Shown: positions 14,414 through 26,729, counted from the first letter of the stretch. The stretch is DNA of 64,000 bases from Ciborinia camelliae (GCA_025890175.1 JANPYM010000005.1:1946166-2010165), one strand, 5' to 3'. Notes: a model not told the origin generated them from the letters alone. Numbers and translations: made by a program.

Positions 14414-15630
14414 GCATCTGCTACATGTATCTATTCGGTCTGAGCTCCAGCCTCCTCGCGAGATCACATCACTCACAACTTATTAGTCCTGGCCCCATCA
14501 TCAATAATGCCTGTGCACTGGTGCAGGAACAACACATAGTTCAGGCTGTTCAGCTCAAACTTTTTAGCAGTAGTTTGAAAGAGATATTGAAAACCCGGGG
14601 TATGCACGCGCCAGGAATTTTCACTAATTCGGGAGGTTCGAAGACTAAATCGGGATTCGAATTTCAAGGGGAAAACCGAAATGATAGCATTCATTGGCGT
14701 CAATGGCCCAACAATAAACTTCTTGACGGTTTGGGAATTTGTATGGGTATCCTCCGCCGCAAATGTTTTGTTTTTGTGTCAATGTGAATACTGTACAGTG
14801 TCCATATGCGGTATACGTCAAGGATAAAACATATGATCATCGGTTTAATAGGCGCGAGTCAGGGACCCTTACATGTTGGGCATTCTTGCGCATCCATCTC
14901 GCACACGGATGAGTAACGAGTTGCATCCAGATTCCATACCGAACTGCAGAATCCATACAAGTGGAGCGGGTACCATTTTTTCCCCGCTATCACCCCCCTG
15001 ATTCTCGACTCAACACAATATTGGCGAAATGTTTTTCTTGTAAGGGCTCTTGACTCTTCTTCCAATCGAGAGCCAACTGTTGGGCTCGGTTATTAAATTG
15101 CAAGTATTATTCCGTGATACTTGATGGGGGTCGGATCATACATACATACGCATTGCTTGTTTGGATGTGGATTGAAATCTAAATCCTTGTTTTTTGAGGT
15201 CTTTTCGATCCCTGGATACGTACATACCTACCTGCCCGCGTGCCATCTCAGTTAGGTGGAGAGATGACAGCAGGAATCAATAAAAAGCAAAAACTATCGG
15301 CTCCACACAAGAAGAAGTCAGGAGATTGAATCGGCGCAAGTGCGTCATGAGTTTCCTGTTCGTCCTGAGAAGAGAATGCGGGCAACGGCCGGCTCGGCCA
15401 TCAATTCGAGTTGCTTCTCGAGGCGTGCGTCAATATCCTCTGGGATCGGTGGTAAGCCATTCAAATTCACATTCTCTTGATTTGACTGTTGCTGTCTCTA
15501 TGAGTGTTGGAACGAATTAATGTTTTTGCGATTGACCTACACGTCTCGGTGGCGAAGTGTAGATTTCATTATTTCGAAAATGCTGTCTACCTTTCTACTT
15601 GGCATTGCCAGGGCTTCGATCGGCCACTGA

Positions 15631-17364
15631 TGCTGGCCATGTATGATAGTATATATATCAAGGCGAGCATTGGGACTTCAAAATGCTGTGTATGGAATTT
15701 CACCATTTAAATGTTTGATCCTTTGTTACGGGGCGTCGTAGCGAGGATATGGGATATGATGAGAGTAGGTAGGTATTATATCTCCCTGCATCTCTTCACG
15801 AACCAAGCCACGGCATTTAGTTCGTATGAGCTGGTATACTCTGGCTTCATGTAGTGGATATACGATATACCAACATGCTAGAGGGCGAGTAAAAGATACC
15901 CGTAGGAATAGAGAAGTCTCAAATTCATATCCTTGGCTGGTTCGGGCTATCCTCCTTTCGTCATCCCACATCTCCTGGAGAATTGCAACGCTCTCGTCTT
16001 CTGAATCGACCTCTATCCTTTCTTGTAGCGGTGTCTTCAGAGACTTGTGGTTCGAAGGTATCATTGAATGAACGCATGGAATAGTTTAGAATACGGGAGA
16101 GGACTCAAATGGATTGAAGATTCGCTACATATGTTTCCCATCAGTTGGGTGAGTCGGATATGTCTAGACATACGTTGTAATACTTCACAATAACATGATT
16201 GGTTTCGGTAAAGGAGATTTGAGGATCTTGATCTGAATTGAGTGCTGCTACTTTGTGAGATTTGTTTCATTCTCAAACCTCCATGCCTTCCGTCTTTCTC
16301 CCCATGCCATTTTTAATCATGCCTCTTGACTGATATTCGTTCTCGCTCTCCATGGAAGTTCGGTCACCCCTCTTCCTTCCCAAGCCCTCCCCTACTATTT
16401 ATTGCCTCAAGGCTATTACACGGTATCTTTATCTTTGTCCTCGCTATTGCCCTTGCCCTTGACCTACCCCATCTCCCTTCACCCCCCCCCCCCCCCCATT
16501 CATCACCTCATATCCCATGTCAAAAAGCTACGAGATCACCATCTCCATCTCCATCCTCGGAGACTTAGCACGCAACATCATTCACAATGAAATGAAATAA
16601 ATGCTAGCCCAACTATACCTATTATATGGCCATCCAAATCTCCAATCTCCAATCTCCAATCTCCAATCTCCAATCTCAACTTCGAAAACTACCTACCTAC
16701 CTACCTATGCTTAGGTAGGTACTGCCACAAGATCTATTGGAATATTGTATTGCTAAGGTACATCCGAAATATCTCATCTCATCTCATCCATGACCATCAT
16801 GTCCAACTCCACCTACCCCCTCTCTCGTCCCTCGTCCCTCGCCTACAATACAATATCACACGAATCTTACTCCAGTATTGCGGAATAAAGCTCACTCTAC
16901 CTAGCACTTTTTACATGAATAAGCCACTCACAAGCTCAGCTCTTCATCTTCTGGCTGTCTGTCGCATGTGCAGGTGCATCGGGATCCCTCCCCTCCATAG
17001 AGGTGGTGGCGCCATATCGAACCATACCCCATGCGAGCGCGGACCTCCAAAATTCCTCTACTTCCAGCCCTTTTCCCACAGGGGTAGGTATTGGATGGCT
17101 GCAAAAGATACTGGATAATAGGCCCGTGGGATCTGACGCTTTGGATTAAAATCCGCGAGGGCATCTGATCTGATATTGGGTTTGGGAAGGAGAAGGGGGT
17201 TCTGCTCCGAGAATTGACATGGATGGATGTTGGCCGGATAATTGTGCGATGAATGAATAAACAATCTCTCGATTTTCTGGAAATGATATGGTTATGGGAT
17301 CCTGGACTTGGTGGGATTTGAGGAAAGTATGAGATGGGAGGTGCATCCGGATCATAGGTTTCTG
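15631..17364. repeat. Left copy of a 1.73-kb duplicated segment (probable assembly artefact)
   Basis: 1,734 bp that recur at 17375-19103 after a 10-N gap. The only difference noticed is a poly-C run of 16 here against 11 in the other copy, which accounts for the whole 5-bp length difference. The segment encodes no recognised protein. A 112-residue minus-strand frame at 15726-16064 is repeated identically in the second copy. It also carries five CTCCAAT heptamers at 16640-16674. Confidence 0.9.
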
Positions 17365-17374
17365 NNNNNNNNNN
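17365..17374. other. Assembly gap (10 N)
   Basis: Ten Ns lie exactly between the two copies of the duplicated segment. This is a scaffold join, so the distance across it is not real sequence. Confidence 0.99.
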
Positions 17375-19103
17375 TGCTGGCCATGTATGATAGTATATAT
17401 ATCAAGGCGAGCATTGGGACTTCAAAATGCTGTGTATGGAATTTCACCATTTAAATGTTTGATCCTTTGTTACGGGGCGTCGTAGCGAGGATATGGGATA
17501 TGATGAGAGTAGGTAGGTATTATATCTCCCTGCATCTCTTCACGAACCAAGCCACGGCATTTAGTTCGTATGAGCTGGTATACTCTGGCTTCATGTAGTG
17601 GATATACGATATACCAACATGCTAGAGGGCGAGTAAAAGATACCCGTAGGAATAGAGAAGTCTCAAATTCATATCCTTGGCTGGTTCGGGCTATCCTCCT
17701 TTCGTCATCCCACATCTCCTGGAGAATTGCAACGCTCTCGTCTTCTGAATCGACCTCTATCCTTTCTTGTAGCGGTGTCTTCAGAGACTTGTGGTTCGAA
17801 GGTATCATTGAATGAACGCATGGAATAGTTTAGAATACGGGAGAGGACTCAAATGGATTGAAGATTCGCTACATATGTTTCCCATCAGTTGGGTGAGTCG
17901 GATATGTCTAGACATACGTTGTAATACTTCACAATAACATGATTGGTTTCGGTAAAGGAGATTTGAGGATCTTGATCTGAATTGAGTGCTGCTACTTTGT
18001 GAGATTTGTTTCATTCTCAAACCTCCATGCCTTCCGTCTTTCTCCCCATGCCATTTTTAATCATGCCTCTTGACTGATATTCGTTCTCGCTCTCCATGGA
18101 AGTTCGGTCACCCCTCTTCCTTCCCAAGCCCTCCCCTACTATTTATTGCCTCAAGGCTATTACACGGTATCTTTATCTTTGTCCTCGCTATTGCCCTTGC
18201 CCTTGACCTACCCCATCTCCCTTCACCCCCCCCCCCATTCATCACCTCATATCCCATGTCAAAAAGCTACGAGATCACCATCTCCATCTCCATCCTCGGA
18301 GACTTAGCACGCAACATCATTCACAATGAAATGAAATAAATGCTAGCCCAACTATACCTATTATATGGCCATCCAAATCTCCAATCTCCAATCTCCAATC
18401 TCCAATCTCCAATCTCAACTTCGAAAACTACCTACCTACCTACCTATGCTTAGGTAGGTACTGCCACAAGATCTATTGGAATATTGTATTGCTAAGGTAC
18501 ATCCGAAATATCTCATCTCATCTCATCCATGACCATCATGTCCAACTCCACCTACCCCCTCTCTCGTCCCTCGTCCCTCGCCTACAATACAATATCACAC
18601 GAATCTTACTCCAGTATTGCGGAATAAAGCTCACTCTACCTAGCACTTTTTACATGAATAAGCCACTCACAAGCTCAGCTCTTCATCTTCTGGCTGTCTG
18701 TCGCATGTGCAGGTGCATCGGGATCCCTCCCCTCCATAGAGGTGGTGGCGCCATATCGAACCATACCCCATGCGAGCGCGGACCTCCAAAATTCCTCTAC
18801 TTCCAGCCCTTTTCCCACAGGGGTAGGTATTGGATGGCTGCAAAAGATACTGGATAATAGGCCCGTGGGATCTGACGCTTTGGATTAAAATCCGCGAGGG
18901 CATCTGATCTGATATTGGGTTTGGGAAGGAGAAGGGGGTTCTGCTCCGAGAATTGACATGGATGGATGTTGGCCGGATAATTGTGCGATGAATGAATAAA
19001 CAATCTCTCGATTTTCTGGAAATGATATGGTTATGGGATCCTGGACTTGGTGGGATTTGAGGAAAGTATGAGATGGGAGGTGCATCCGGATCATAGGTTT
19101 CTG
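17375..19103. repeat. Right copy of the 1.73-kb duplicated segment (probable assembly artefact)
   Basis: 1,729 bp matching 15631-17364 apart from the poly-C length. The sequence becomes unique after 19103, just as the left copy is unique before 15631. That is the pattern of two contig ends that overlap but were not merged. Confidence 0.9.
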
Positions 19104-21462
19104 GACTGGATTCAGAATCTGGAATGGGATGGAATGGAATCAAAAGATGCGCATGCGATGGGGGAGCGAGTGAGATTTCTACAGAACCTACCTACCTATG
19201 GTATCTCCATGATTAGCGGGATACAGGTACTGTACCCAGGTAAGGTAAAGAATCATATCCTCGGCTGGGGAAAGGGGAGTTGGGATTTTTCACACTCCAC
19301 GACCTCTATACATACATACATACCTACCAATCCCTCGACTATTCTCCTTGGAATATTCTATTCAACAGCCAGCCCTCAAATATCTAGATAATATCCCTTT
19401 GAACATGAACATGGATAAGAAAGCCTCATACTGTAATCTTACCATCTAAATAAACGTCCGGAGATGAATACAATACTGGGATAAATCATATTTCTACATC
19501 TCAGGTCCTGTGGAAGTATTATCCTCAGCTGGAGACCTTTCTTTCAGTGGACTTCCGACCGAACTTGGTATGTAGATGTGGATTTCGTGGGCTTGTAATC
19601 GTAAATCTTGCTCGCTAGGTCAAGTCTTTTGAAGGCTGAGCTGCCAGCCACATCGTAGACGTTGAAATGGTATCGTTTCACTCGAATCTAAACCCCAGAA
19701 GATATATCCTACGGAACTTCTGTAAGTTCCCCCAAAAACATATCATGCGCCAGCGTGTGACATTGGTCTGTTACCAGGAACTCGGGCTTGAAGTACCTAT
19801 CCAACCAACGCTCACACATCTATCTGGCTAGCCTCGAATGTGACTTCCAAGTTGGCAATTTACGCAGCCAATTGAATCATTTGGGTTATACAGAAGGTAT
19901 ACATACATATACATATATATATAGCCTCTTACAGGTACCTATCAAGTACAACCAGAATATCCATCATACCATCATACCATCATCCCACCCAGAATGAAAA
20001 CAGAGTCAGAATAAAAAGTACCAACTAGCATAAGCATATGATAGATACATGTTCCGATTCTCCCAGGTCATCAAGGTGTCCAACTCAATATGTAAAATTA
20101 CGTACCCAGTATGGGGATTCGTGCAACTTCATTCCTATACTGACAGTAGGAGGATCGTAGTGTTGGTGTTGGTGTTACTGCCGGCCAGACTTAGGTACCC
20201 ATACTGCGAGTGGAAGATCACTGGTTGCAGTTGAATGGAGGTGAATTTAATCGACTAATTAGGGAGCCAGTGACTGGTGGTGAAATAACCCCTGCACTGC
20301 TTAATGTTGTATCTTGCTTCAATAATCGAATAAATTGCAAGCAAGCATCGAATATATGATGGATAAATGGGGACATAGATTGTGTATCTATGGATATAGT
20401 CACGATGGCACTCATAGACTGCGAGCCAGAGGTAGATAAGTGGTAAGATAGATACATGATGGATGAATCAATGGAGAATCCCATGACATAGCATACAGGA
20501 AATACAAAGGCGACTGACACATTTGTTTCTCCAGGCTTTCTTTCCCATCTCTCATTTTTTCCCGAGGGGGATCTCTACTGGGAGATATTCCCATATCCAT
20601 CAGCGGGATCCTCTTGCTTCCCCAACTTCGCAAAAGGGGATCTCGAAAAAGACGAGGGGTCCGAAGCCGTGAACGGAGTTGTCAAGGGATCAAATTACCC
20701 CTGCATAAGTTTTGGAGAAGAAATTTCGATGGAAGAAAAGATGGAAAGGAAGGAATGAAGAGGGAGAGAATCTCTGAACGGCGGAGGAGCGAGGGGCTCA
20801 TATAACTTTTTAGTTTTAGCTAGCTACTCACTTGGTGATCTCTTGATAGGTACTATATCTAGTCCTGAATGCTAATACTACGATTCGAGCCGAGTCACGA
20901 GGAAATCTCAAAAACCCCAGGAATCTAGTCTCTGATTTCAGTAATCGTTAACTCTATGAATGAAGAACGTATAAATTAAGTACTCGTTTATTCGGAAAGC
21001 ATAACTTATCCTTTACTGTAGTCTGAAATTTTAAGTCAATGTCACCACCCACCAAGAGCAAACTAAAAAGGGGTTTGAAGGATACAGCTTCCACTCAATC
21101 ACCAATATGAAGTCGTGGAAACATTGGATTATGACTAACACGTTAAGAGATCCGAATAAGGAAATAACCATTTCCCTTAAAACTAGACTAGATAGATGTC
21201 ATTCTGAATGCATATACTTAAAAATAGACCTGCAATCGGTGCTACAATACGGTAGGGAGAATTCGCACGGGCTTCCTGAGTACAGCCCTAAATCCAGCAT
21301 GGCAAAGGACAAAACACGAGCTGTGCACCAGTCATAGGAAATAGATCTTGATGGAAGAAGGGAGATGATAGTATTTGCTAAGTTTTGCCCAAGACCTAAG
21401 CCGTATGCAGTTCCCAGGATACTAGGCAGTACTGCGGGAAAGCCCATCGTTGTAACAAGATC
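19104..21462. other. Intergenic: no gene recognised
   Basis: Only short frames without domain similarity. It holds CATA/CATC microsatellites around 19900-19985 and TACCTACC motifs near 19185. No gene can be supported. Confidence 0.45.
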
Positions 21463-22179
21463 ATGTGCAGTATCAACGGCCATGTAACAATACGGCAGCG
21501 TAGTTCCTGGGTCAACAGTTCGCACCATAGTTCCAGTGCGGTCTTGAGCCTTGTCTACCAACAACAGATGGATGATGGCATTTACATATTTGATCTCAAC
21601 AACCCGACATCCAAAATATCAAGACTGCAAACACTTGACAATACCCCAGGCCCGCCCAAGGAAATCGACAACTTAAAATTCAACCGTCTCAACGCAATGC
21701 AGGCCAACATCATGATTGGGGTGATTGTCACCGCCCTTATAGTCTTTATGGTTTTACTCGGTGTGGGCATCCACTATTTCGTTCGGGCCAGGAATAGATG
21801 TCGCTACCCGAGAAGCCAAGAGCTGGGTCAATCATCAACATGCGGAACAGAGGGAACCTCATCAATGTTTTCGACCCAATCGAATTCAACTCGATCTTCT
21901 GCTCAGGGGAGCGATAGGAGATATCGAACATACCAGGATAGTTCTAGCAGACTCTCAGATATTGCAGAAGAACAGTCGTATAACGGTGAATTTCAAGAAG
22001 TATCGCCGGCAGCTAGCTCGAAAGGACCGACAGAATTTCTCACAAAATTGGAACAAGAAACGCCAGCTTCTCATGGCTGCAACCAAACTTGCCATGGACA
22101 TTCCCCTAAACCTGGTGAACGTCGGGTCGGGCTTGGTATTGCTCATGGAAAGGGATGTTTGTATAGTAATGAGGTTTGA
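21463..22179 (+). CDS. Doubtful single-pass membrane protein
   Basis: A 238-residue open frame; translation could instead start at an in-frame ATG at 21568 (203 residues). It contains one strong hydrophobic helix (core IGVIVTALIVFMVLLGVG) followed by an Arg-rich stop-transfer sequence and a Ser/Thr/Gln-rich tail, as in type I or tail-facing-cytosol fungal membrane proteins. No signal peptide or extracellular domain is visible and I recognise no family. It may be the last exon of a larger gene or a chance frame, because the opposite strand is also open over 21199-21564. Confidence 0.3.
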   Translation: MCSINGHVTIRQRSSWVNSSHHSSSAVLSLVYQQQMDDGIYIFDLNNPTSKISRLQTLDNTPGPPKEIDNLKFNRLNAMQANIMIGVIVTALIVFMVLLGVGIHYFVRARNRCRYPRSQELGQSSTCGTEGTSSMFSTQSNSTRSSAQGSDRRYRTYQDSSSRLSDIAEEQSYNGEFQEVSPAASSKGPTEFLTKLEQETPASHGCNQTCHGHSPKPGERRVGLGIAHGKGCLYSNEV

Positions 22180-22406
22180 TTTTATCTCTCTCTCCCAAGG
22201 CGTAGAAGGTGCCTCGTCTATTCAGACATATATATGCTGTCATGCTGACTAGGCTCAGGTTACGTATTCGCAATACGGAGTACCATCAACTCCATGTACA
22301 CAATCTTGCTCCTACTTATGGCTTTTCTTACTTACTCGTTGTCTTTCTCTGGTGCTGGGATTTTCATGATTATCTGTTCTTATGGTATGTTGTAATCTTG
22401 TCATCG

Positions 22407-23246
22407 TCATCCAGTATTTCCAGTTTCATCCACTTCCAGCATGAATCCGGGGCTCCAGTACTCCCACTCCTCACTTTGCTTGTCGACCCATAACATACTC
22501 TCTGAGACTAGATCTTCGATGGCTGTCTTAGCCCTTGCTCTTGGCCACTTAAGATTCAACATGAGCATTGAAACGCTAACATATCCAAGCAGTTGTGCGG
22601 CTTCCAGAACAGCGCTCTGATCTGTGTTAAGCTCTTTGGGTATGGAGCGGATATATGTTTTATGGCCAACGGTTATGGTGGAATAAGAAGAACCAAGGGG
22701 TTTTAGGGTAGTCACGGCACGAAGGATATCATCACTGGGCAATAGATTAGCCTTTTGTATAGTCATAAAGATATCACAAGGTAATCAATACTCAGTTATT
22801 TCAGCACCACCCTCCATTCTTGTGCTCATGATTCTATCTTTGACCTCTTTCACACCGATGAGCCCACCATTTTCTTCTCTGGTAGCGCCACATACTTCCA
22901 CAACTCTTACTGCCAACTCGAAATAGAAATCATTCACACTTGTACCAAGCATCTGAGCCCAAAAACTCCCACTTCCATCTTTCCCTCCAGCATTATTACT
23001 ACTGGCTAAAGGATCCACCCCAATAGCTGAGCACATGCGCGCAAACTCGGCGCGGAAAGTGGGATTCGAACGTATATCTTTAGCATGAGTTTGGGCAAAT
23101 TGCTGAAGTAAAGAACGGAAGACCGATAGCTGCGTAGCTAAAGATGTGGAATGAGAACTTCGTAGATTATTCCCATGAGATGCATATTGAGCAGAAGTTA
23201 TTCGAGACCTATCGAAAGCTGCGAGACCAACACCTTTGCGAGACAT
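22407..23246 (-). CDS. SNF8: ESCRT-II subunit SNF8/VPS22 (EAP30)
   Basis: Two exons on the minus strand (23246-22792 and 22734-22407) with a 57-bp intron give 260 residues, the normal size of the family. The protein opens with MSRKGVGLAAFDR, the hallmark N-terminus of SNF8/VPS22. A helical region follows, and then the winged-helix half beginning TDDDILRAVTTLKPLG. That last stretch only becomes continuous when the intron is removed. With VPS25 and VPS36, SNF8 forms ESCRT-II, which acts on endosomes in sorting ubiquitinated membrane proteins into multivesicular bodies. It is divergent from RPS16, with 446 bp between start codons. Confidence 0.94.
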
Positions 23247-23692
23247 TGTAACAACTGTTTCGTGAGATGGATTCGAGGTCTCACAACAACTGCTTTGCGA
23301 TAAGGATAAGACGTCGGAAGTATGATATGGGGCAAAGATTCCGGCTAACCTGTTTTGGCATTAGCTTAATTCGCTAATTGACTGGCACGCACTTTTTGCA
23401 ATGAATGAAAATTACTTTAATATCGCGACAACGACGACAACACTTTACAACCACCTCGACAATCTACGCCAAGGTGAGCTCACATTCCGACCTGATTTGT
23501 ATTGCGATTGCTTCTGGGATTTTGGGGGTACTGGAGGATTGCCGCGTTGCTTGGAGGTTCTGGAACTCGATCATCAATTTTTTTCCCGACAACCGACAAG
23601 AGCATCATGATTTTCTTCTACGATACGAACTGGCACATTTTGGTGGAATAAGAGGCTAACATTTATTCGATTTTGAAGGACATTAATTCAAA
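23247..23692. promoter_or_regulatory. Shared SNF8/RPS16 promoter with RPS16 two-part motif
   Basis: The 446 bp separates two divergent start codons. AATTCGCTA at 23368-23376 is followed by GCACGCAC at 23385-23392. The same pair of boxes occurs before RPS14, so this is a candidate ribosomal-protein promoter element. Confidence 0.55.
23474..23678 (+). other. Probable 5'-UTR intron of RPS16
   Basis: A GTGAGC donor at 23474, a GCTAAC branch site ending at 23660 and an AG at 23677-23678 lie just before the RPS16 ATG. Splicing would place the GCACGCAC box 95 nt from the ATG, close to the 101 nt seen at RPS14. This is inferred from sequence; there are no transcript data. Confidence 0.55.
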
Positions 23693-24318
23693 ATGGCTTC
23701 TACTCAGTCTGTTCAGTGTTTCGGAAAGAAGAAGACCGGTAAGAATATCATTTTGAGCCTCGCTCTCTTAAATTGACCTGGACTGACATTTTCGAAATAG
23801 CCACCGCAGTCGCCCACTGCAAGGTACGCATCCTCTCGACGAGAATTTCACACATCTACAGCGAAAACGAAGAATTTATATACTGATTAGAAGGATGTAG
23901 GCCGGAAAGGGACTTGTCAAGGTCAACGGAAAGCCTTTGAACTTGGTTCAACCTGAGGTCTTGAGATTCAAGGTCTACGAGCCCCTCTTGATCGTCGGTC
24001 TCGACAGATTCGCCGGTGTTGACATCCGTGTCCGAGTTACCGGTGGTGGTCAAACCTCCCAAATCTATGCCATCCGTCAAGCTATCTCCAAGGCTATCGT
24101 TGCCTACTACCAAAAGTTCGTCGATGAGCACTCCAAGAACCAATTGAAGCAAGCCCTCGTTACCTACGACAGAACCCTCTTGGTTGCCGATAACAGACGT
24201 TGCGAGCCAAAGAAGTTCGGAGGTCAGTTATTTTCTATACCCGGTAGGATTGAGATTTTGGCTAATACTTTTGATAGGTCCCGGTGCCAGAGCCAGATAC
24301 CAAAAATCTTACCGTTAA
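23693..24318 (+). CDS. RPS16: 40S ribosomal protein S16 (uS9)
   Basis: Four coding exons (23693-23738, 23801-23823, 23901-24222, 24278-24318) join in frame to 143 residues, the same length as the yeast protein. It starts [20 protein letters not shown] and ends [11 protein letters not shown], both diagnostic of S16/uS9. In bacteria and eukaryotes the C-terminal Arg-rich tail of this protein reaches the decoding centre and contacts P-site tRNA. The second exon is only 23 nt. It faces SNF8 and converges with TYR1. Confidence 0.97.
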
Positions 24319-24886
24319 ATTTGGGCTTTCATGGGGTGCGGATTGGGGGAGTGGTCATGCTGCATTTGCATTGGACTGGCTTTTTATGCTGGTTTATAGA
24401 ATTTTAAGCAAATAAATGCAAGATTCTTCCGGAACATTCATGAACTGAGGAGCATATGGCAATGGAAATGTTGAACAATACTCCGACCAGGTGCTGAGGA
24501 CTCCCACGTTCTGTTGTGTGATTATCTGGTGATTAGGGGGCTCGCTTCAATCGACAGAAAGCACAGGGTAGAATGGCCACATCTACAAAACACTCTTCCC
24601 ATTCCTTCCAACCATCTGTGTCTTGGCCGTGTTCGACGCATTACAGCACAATAAATGATACGCAGATTTTCCGCCCACCTTTCCCGAGTCTGAATGACCG
24701 TAGATTTCGTGATTCTAAGGGGGCTTATTTATTTAAATAGGGTATCATCTTTGTTGATTTGCATTAGTGCATGAAGTATACCACGAAATTCAAAACAACG
24801 TTGAATATCAGCCAGCCAGCCAGCCAAAACTCCATAATAAGTTGAATCACCCATACGCCCAAGCCCATGCTGCCCAGCCCATCTTT
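24319..24886. other. Convergent intergenic region RPS16/TYR1
   Basis: 568 bp between two gene 3' ends. It should hold both 3' UTRs and polyadenylation signals, such as AATAAATG near 24410. No gene is seen. Confidence 0.6.
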
Positions 24887-26729
24887 CTAATCCTTGATAT
24901 TTGCTAAAATCGTCTTCATCATCTCATTACCCACCCTCGTCGCCTCAGGAAATCTCGGCGCGAAAAACATCTGCGTCTTCTCAAATCTATCCTTCCAGCT
25001 CTCAAAATCTCCAAACTCTACACACTCACTCCACCCTCTAGCCGCAAATGTAAATTCTAGATCGTCAGATCGAAAAGTATTGTCATCAATAGCTGTATTG
25101 ATAACTTCATCTAGTAGTTTCTCGTTTCGGAATAGGTATTCTGAAACACCGAGCCAAAGACGGAATAGAGGGGTGCTACAGATCATATGATCATAGGGGA
25201 TGATATTGAGGCGGGCCCAACAGTCAACGATAGCGAGAAGAGAGAGATGATTATTTGGGGTTGGTTTCTCGGGTTTTTTGCCGAGGGAGAAACGGTCGAG
25301 TACTTCGTCTCGCAAGAGCAATTCATCTGACTCTTTTCTTCCAGCAAAGACAAATCTTCCTGCACTCTTGATCCTCTCTTCTAGCTCTCTTCTATGCCCG
25401 CCAAGCATCAATTTGTAGAGATCTGTGACACTTTGCGCGTACTCCCTAATCTGTTCTTTCGCATATGGGTTCAATATGGCGAGACCTGCATAGACGTGCC
25501 ATTTTTGTGAGTAAATGCGAAGTGTGAGATTGATCTTGACGTTTTCGATACCACCGACATAACGGGCTATCTCCCATGGGAATTGTAAATTGGCGTGCCA
25601 GGCTTTACCCATAGACAAGAAGGCTGCGTGGGTTACGGCTTGGGTATCTGCTGTGATGCGGTCGTGTTGAGATGCGGAGAGAACATGTTGTTTGGAACCG
25701 AGGCATGACAGGACATGCTCGACTTTGTCGAAGCTCTCTTGGGAGGCACGATGCTTGATCAAAACCTATATCATATTGTTATTAGAATACACGTGAGAAG
25801 ATGTTGTGCAAATGATACTTACAAGAGGTTGACCTCGGGGATCGACGTTAGGGCCATGAAGGGAATGGCAAGATACGATGTCAACATCTGCAGGAAGATA
25901 CTTCTCAAAAGCTGCTATTTCGGGAGCCTTGCAAGAGGTTTGTCCTCCAACTATCGCACCTTGCTTGGTGGCTATACAAAATATTAGAAGATGAAGGCGA
26001 TGATGAAGTCGATGGGGATTATGTAAACCATACAGGGACCATATTCAGCGACAACCTTGCCAATTGCAGCGGCTTCAACATTGTAGATGGTGTAGTCACT
26101 TGCTCTGGAAACGAGATGGCCATTGGGAAGAATTGTAATTTGTTTCTATGGACGTCTCAGCACAAGCTGCAGGACAATACTATCTAAACACTGGGTATTT
26201 ACTCTATCTGCAAACTCTTCACACAAAGCTTTATATTTATCCTCCCTATCGCAGGCATTCACTCTGCCCCAAGAATATCAGTAGATGTCGGAAAAGACGT
26301 TGTATAACTAGAGATTGATCGTTAGCTTCTGGCATTCCAAAATGTAACAAAAATTGCAGTAGAAGTTTGATTGTTTCAGACAAAATAAAATAAGGTAGCG
26401 AGGGTTTTTCATCATCGAGAGTCAACCTCCAACCTGGTACCAGAATGGTAGTCAGGCCAGCTGAAGACAATGCTCGAGCCAAATGCACTCAGGTCATCAT
26501 TATAAAAAGGAATGGAGATGGAAAAAAAAGAGGGTGCTTACCATTGCAAAAGCGGGCTCAACGAAAACTCAATTGGGGGTATTTACCTCCATCCAGCATC
26601 GCTGAGCCTGCGGGCATACATCTTGCCCATGTCACCCATACCAATGATACCGATGACAAAATTATCCATTTTCCCCTCAAGATTTGGCTTGACTGAAGCC
26701 ATTGAACCAGAAGCTCCAGAAGATTGCAT
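24887..26729 (-). CDS. TYR1: Prephenate dehydrogenase (tyrosine biosynthesis)
   Basis: Five exons on the minus strand (26729-26587, 26263-26203, 26145-26034, 25971-25823, 25765-24887) join in frame to 447 residues, close to the yeast Tyr1 length. Residues 25-35 form the dinucleotide-binding turn GIIGMGDMG. The next exon gives VNACDRE, and exon four carries the SCHSLHGP block with the catalytic-region histidines of the family. The enzyme oxidatively decarboxylates prephenate to 4-hydroxyphenylpyruvate with NAD(P), the step committed to tyrosine, in the cytosol. Intron 1 is 323 bp, far longer than the others, and contains a good internal donor. TYR1 is divergent from RPS14 with 317 bp between starts. 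An in-frame ATG nine codons downstream is an alternative start. Confidence 0.94.

Larger units (their letters stand above)
5221..15630. other. Gene-poor interval
   Basis: Over 10 kb in which no open frame exceeds about 130 residues and none resembles a known domain or shows a consistent splice structure. It has many short repeats, including TTTGA x6 at 9966-9995, TCCATA hexamers at 11860-11960 and two 7-mer arrays near 14.36 kb. TAGGTAGGTA-type tetramer motifs recur throughout. Non-coding transcripts are possible but cannot be seen. Gene density elsewhere in the window is about one per 2.5-3 kb. Confidence 0.5.

Noticed and set aside
15726..16064. 112-residue minus-strand ORF present twice with identical sequence (also 17470-17808)
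   Set aside because: The identity comes from the false duplication, so it is not evidence of selection. No domain or splice structure supports a gene.
18667..19143. 158-residue minus-strand ORF
   Set aside because: Low-complexity Pro/Ser composition, no family, and in the left copy it is cut by the gap.
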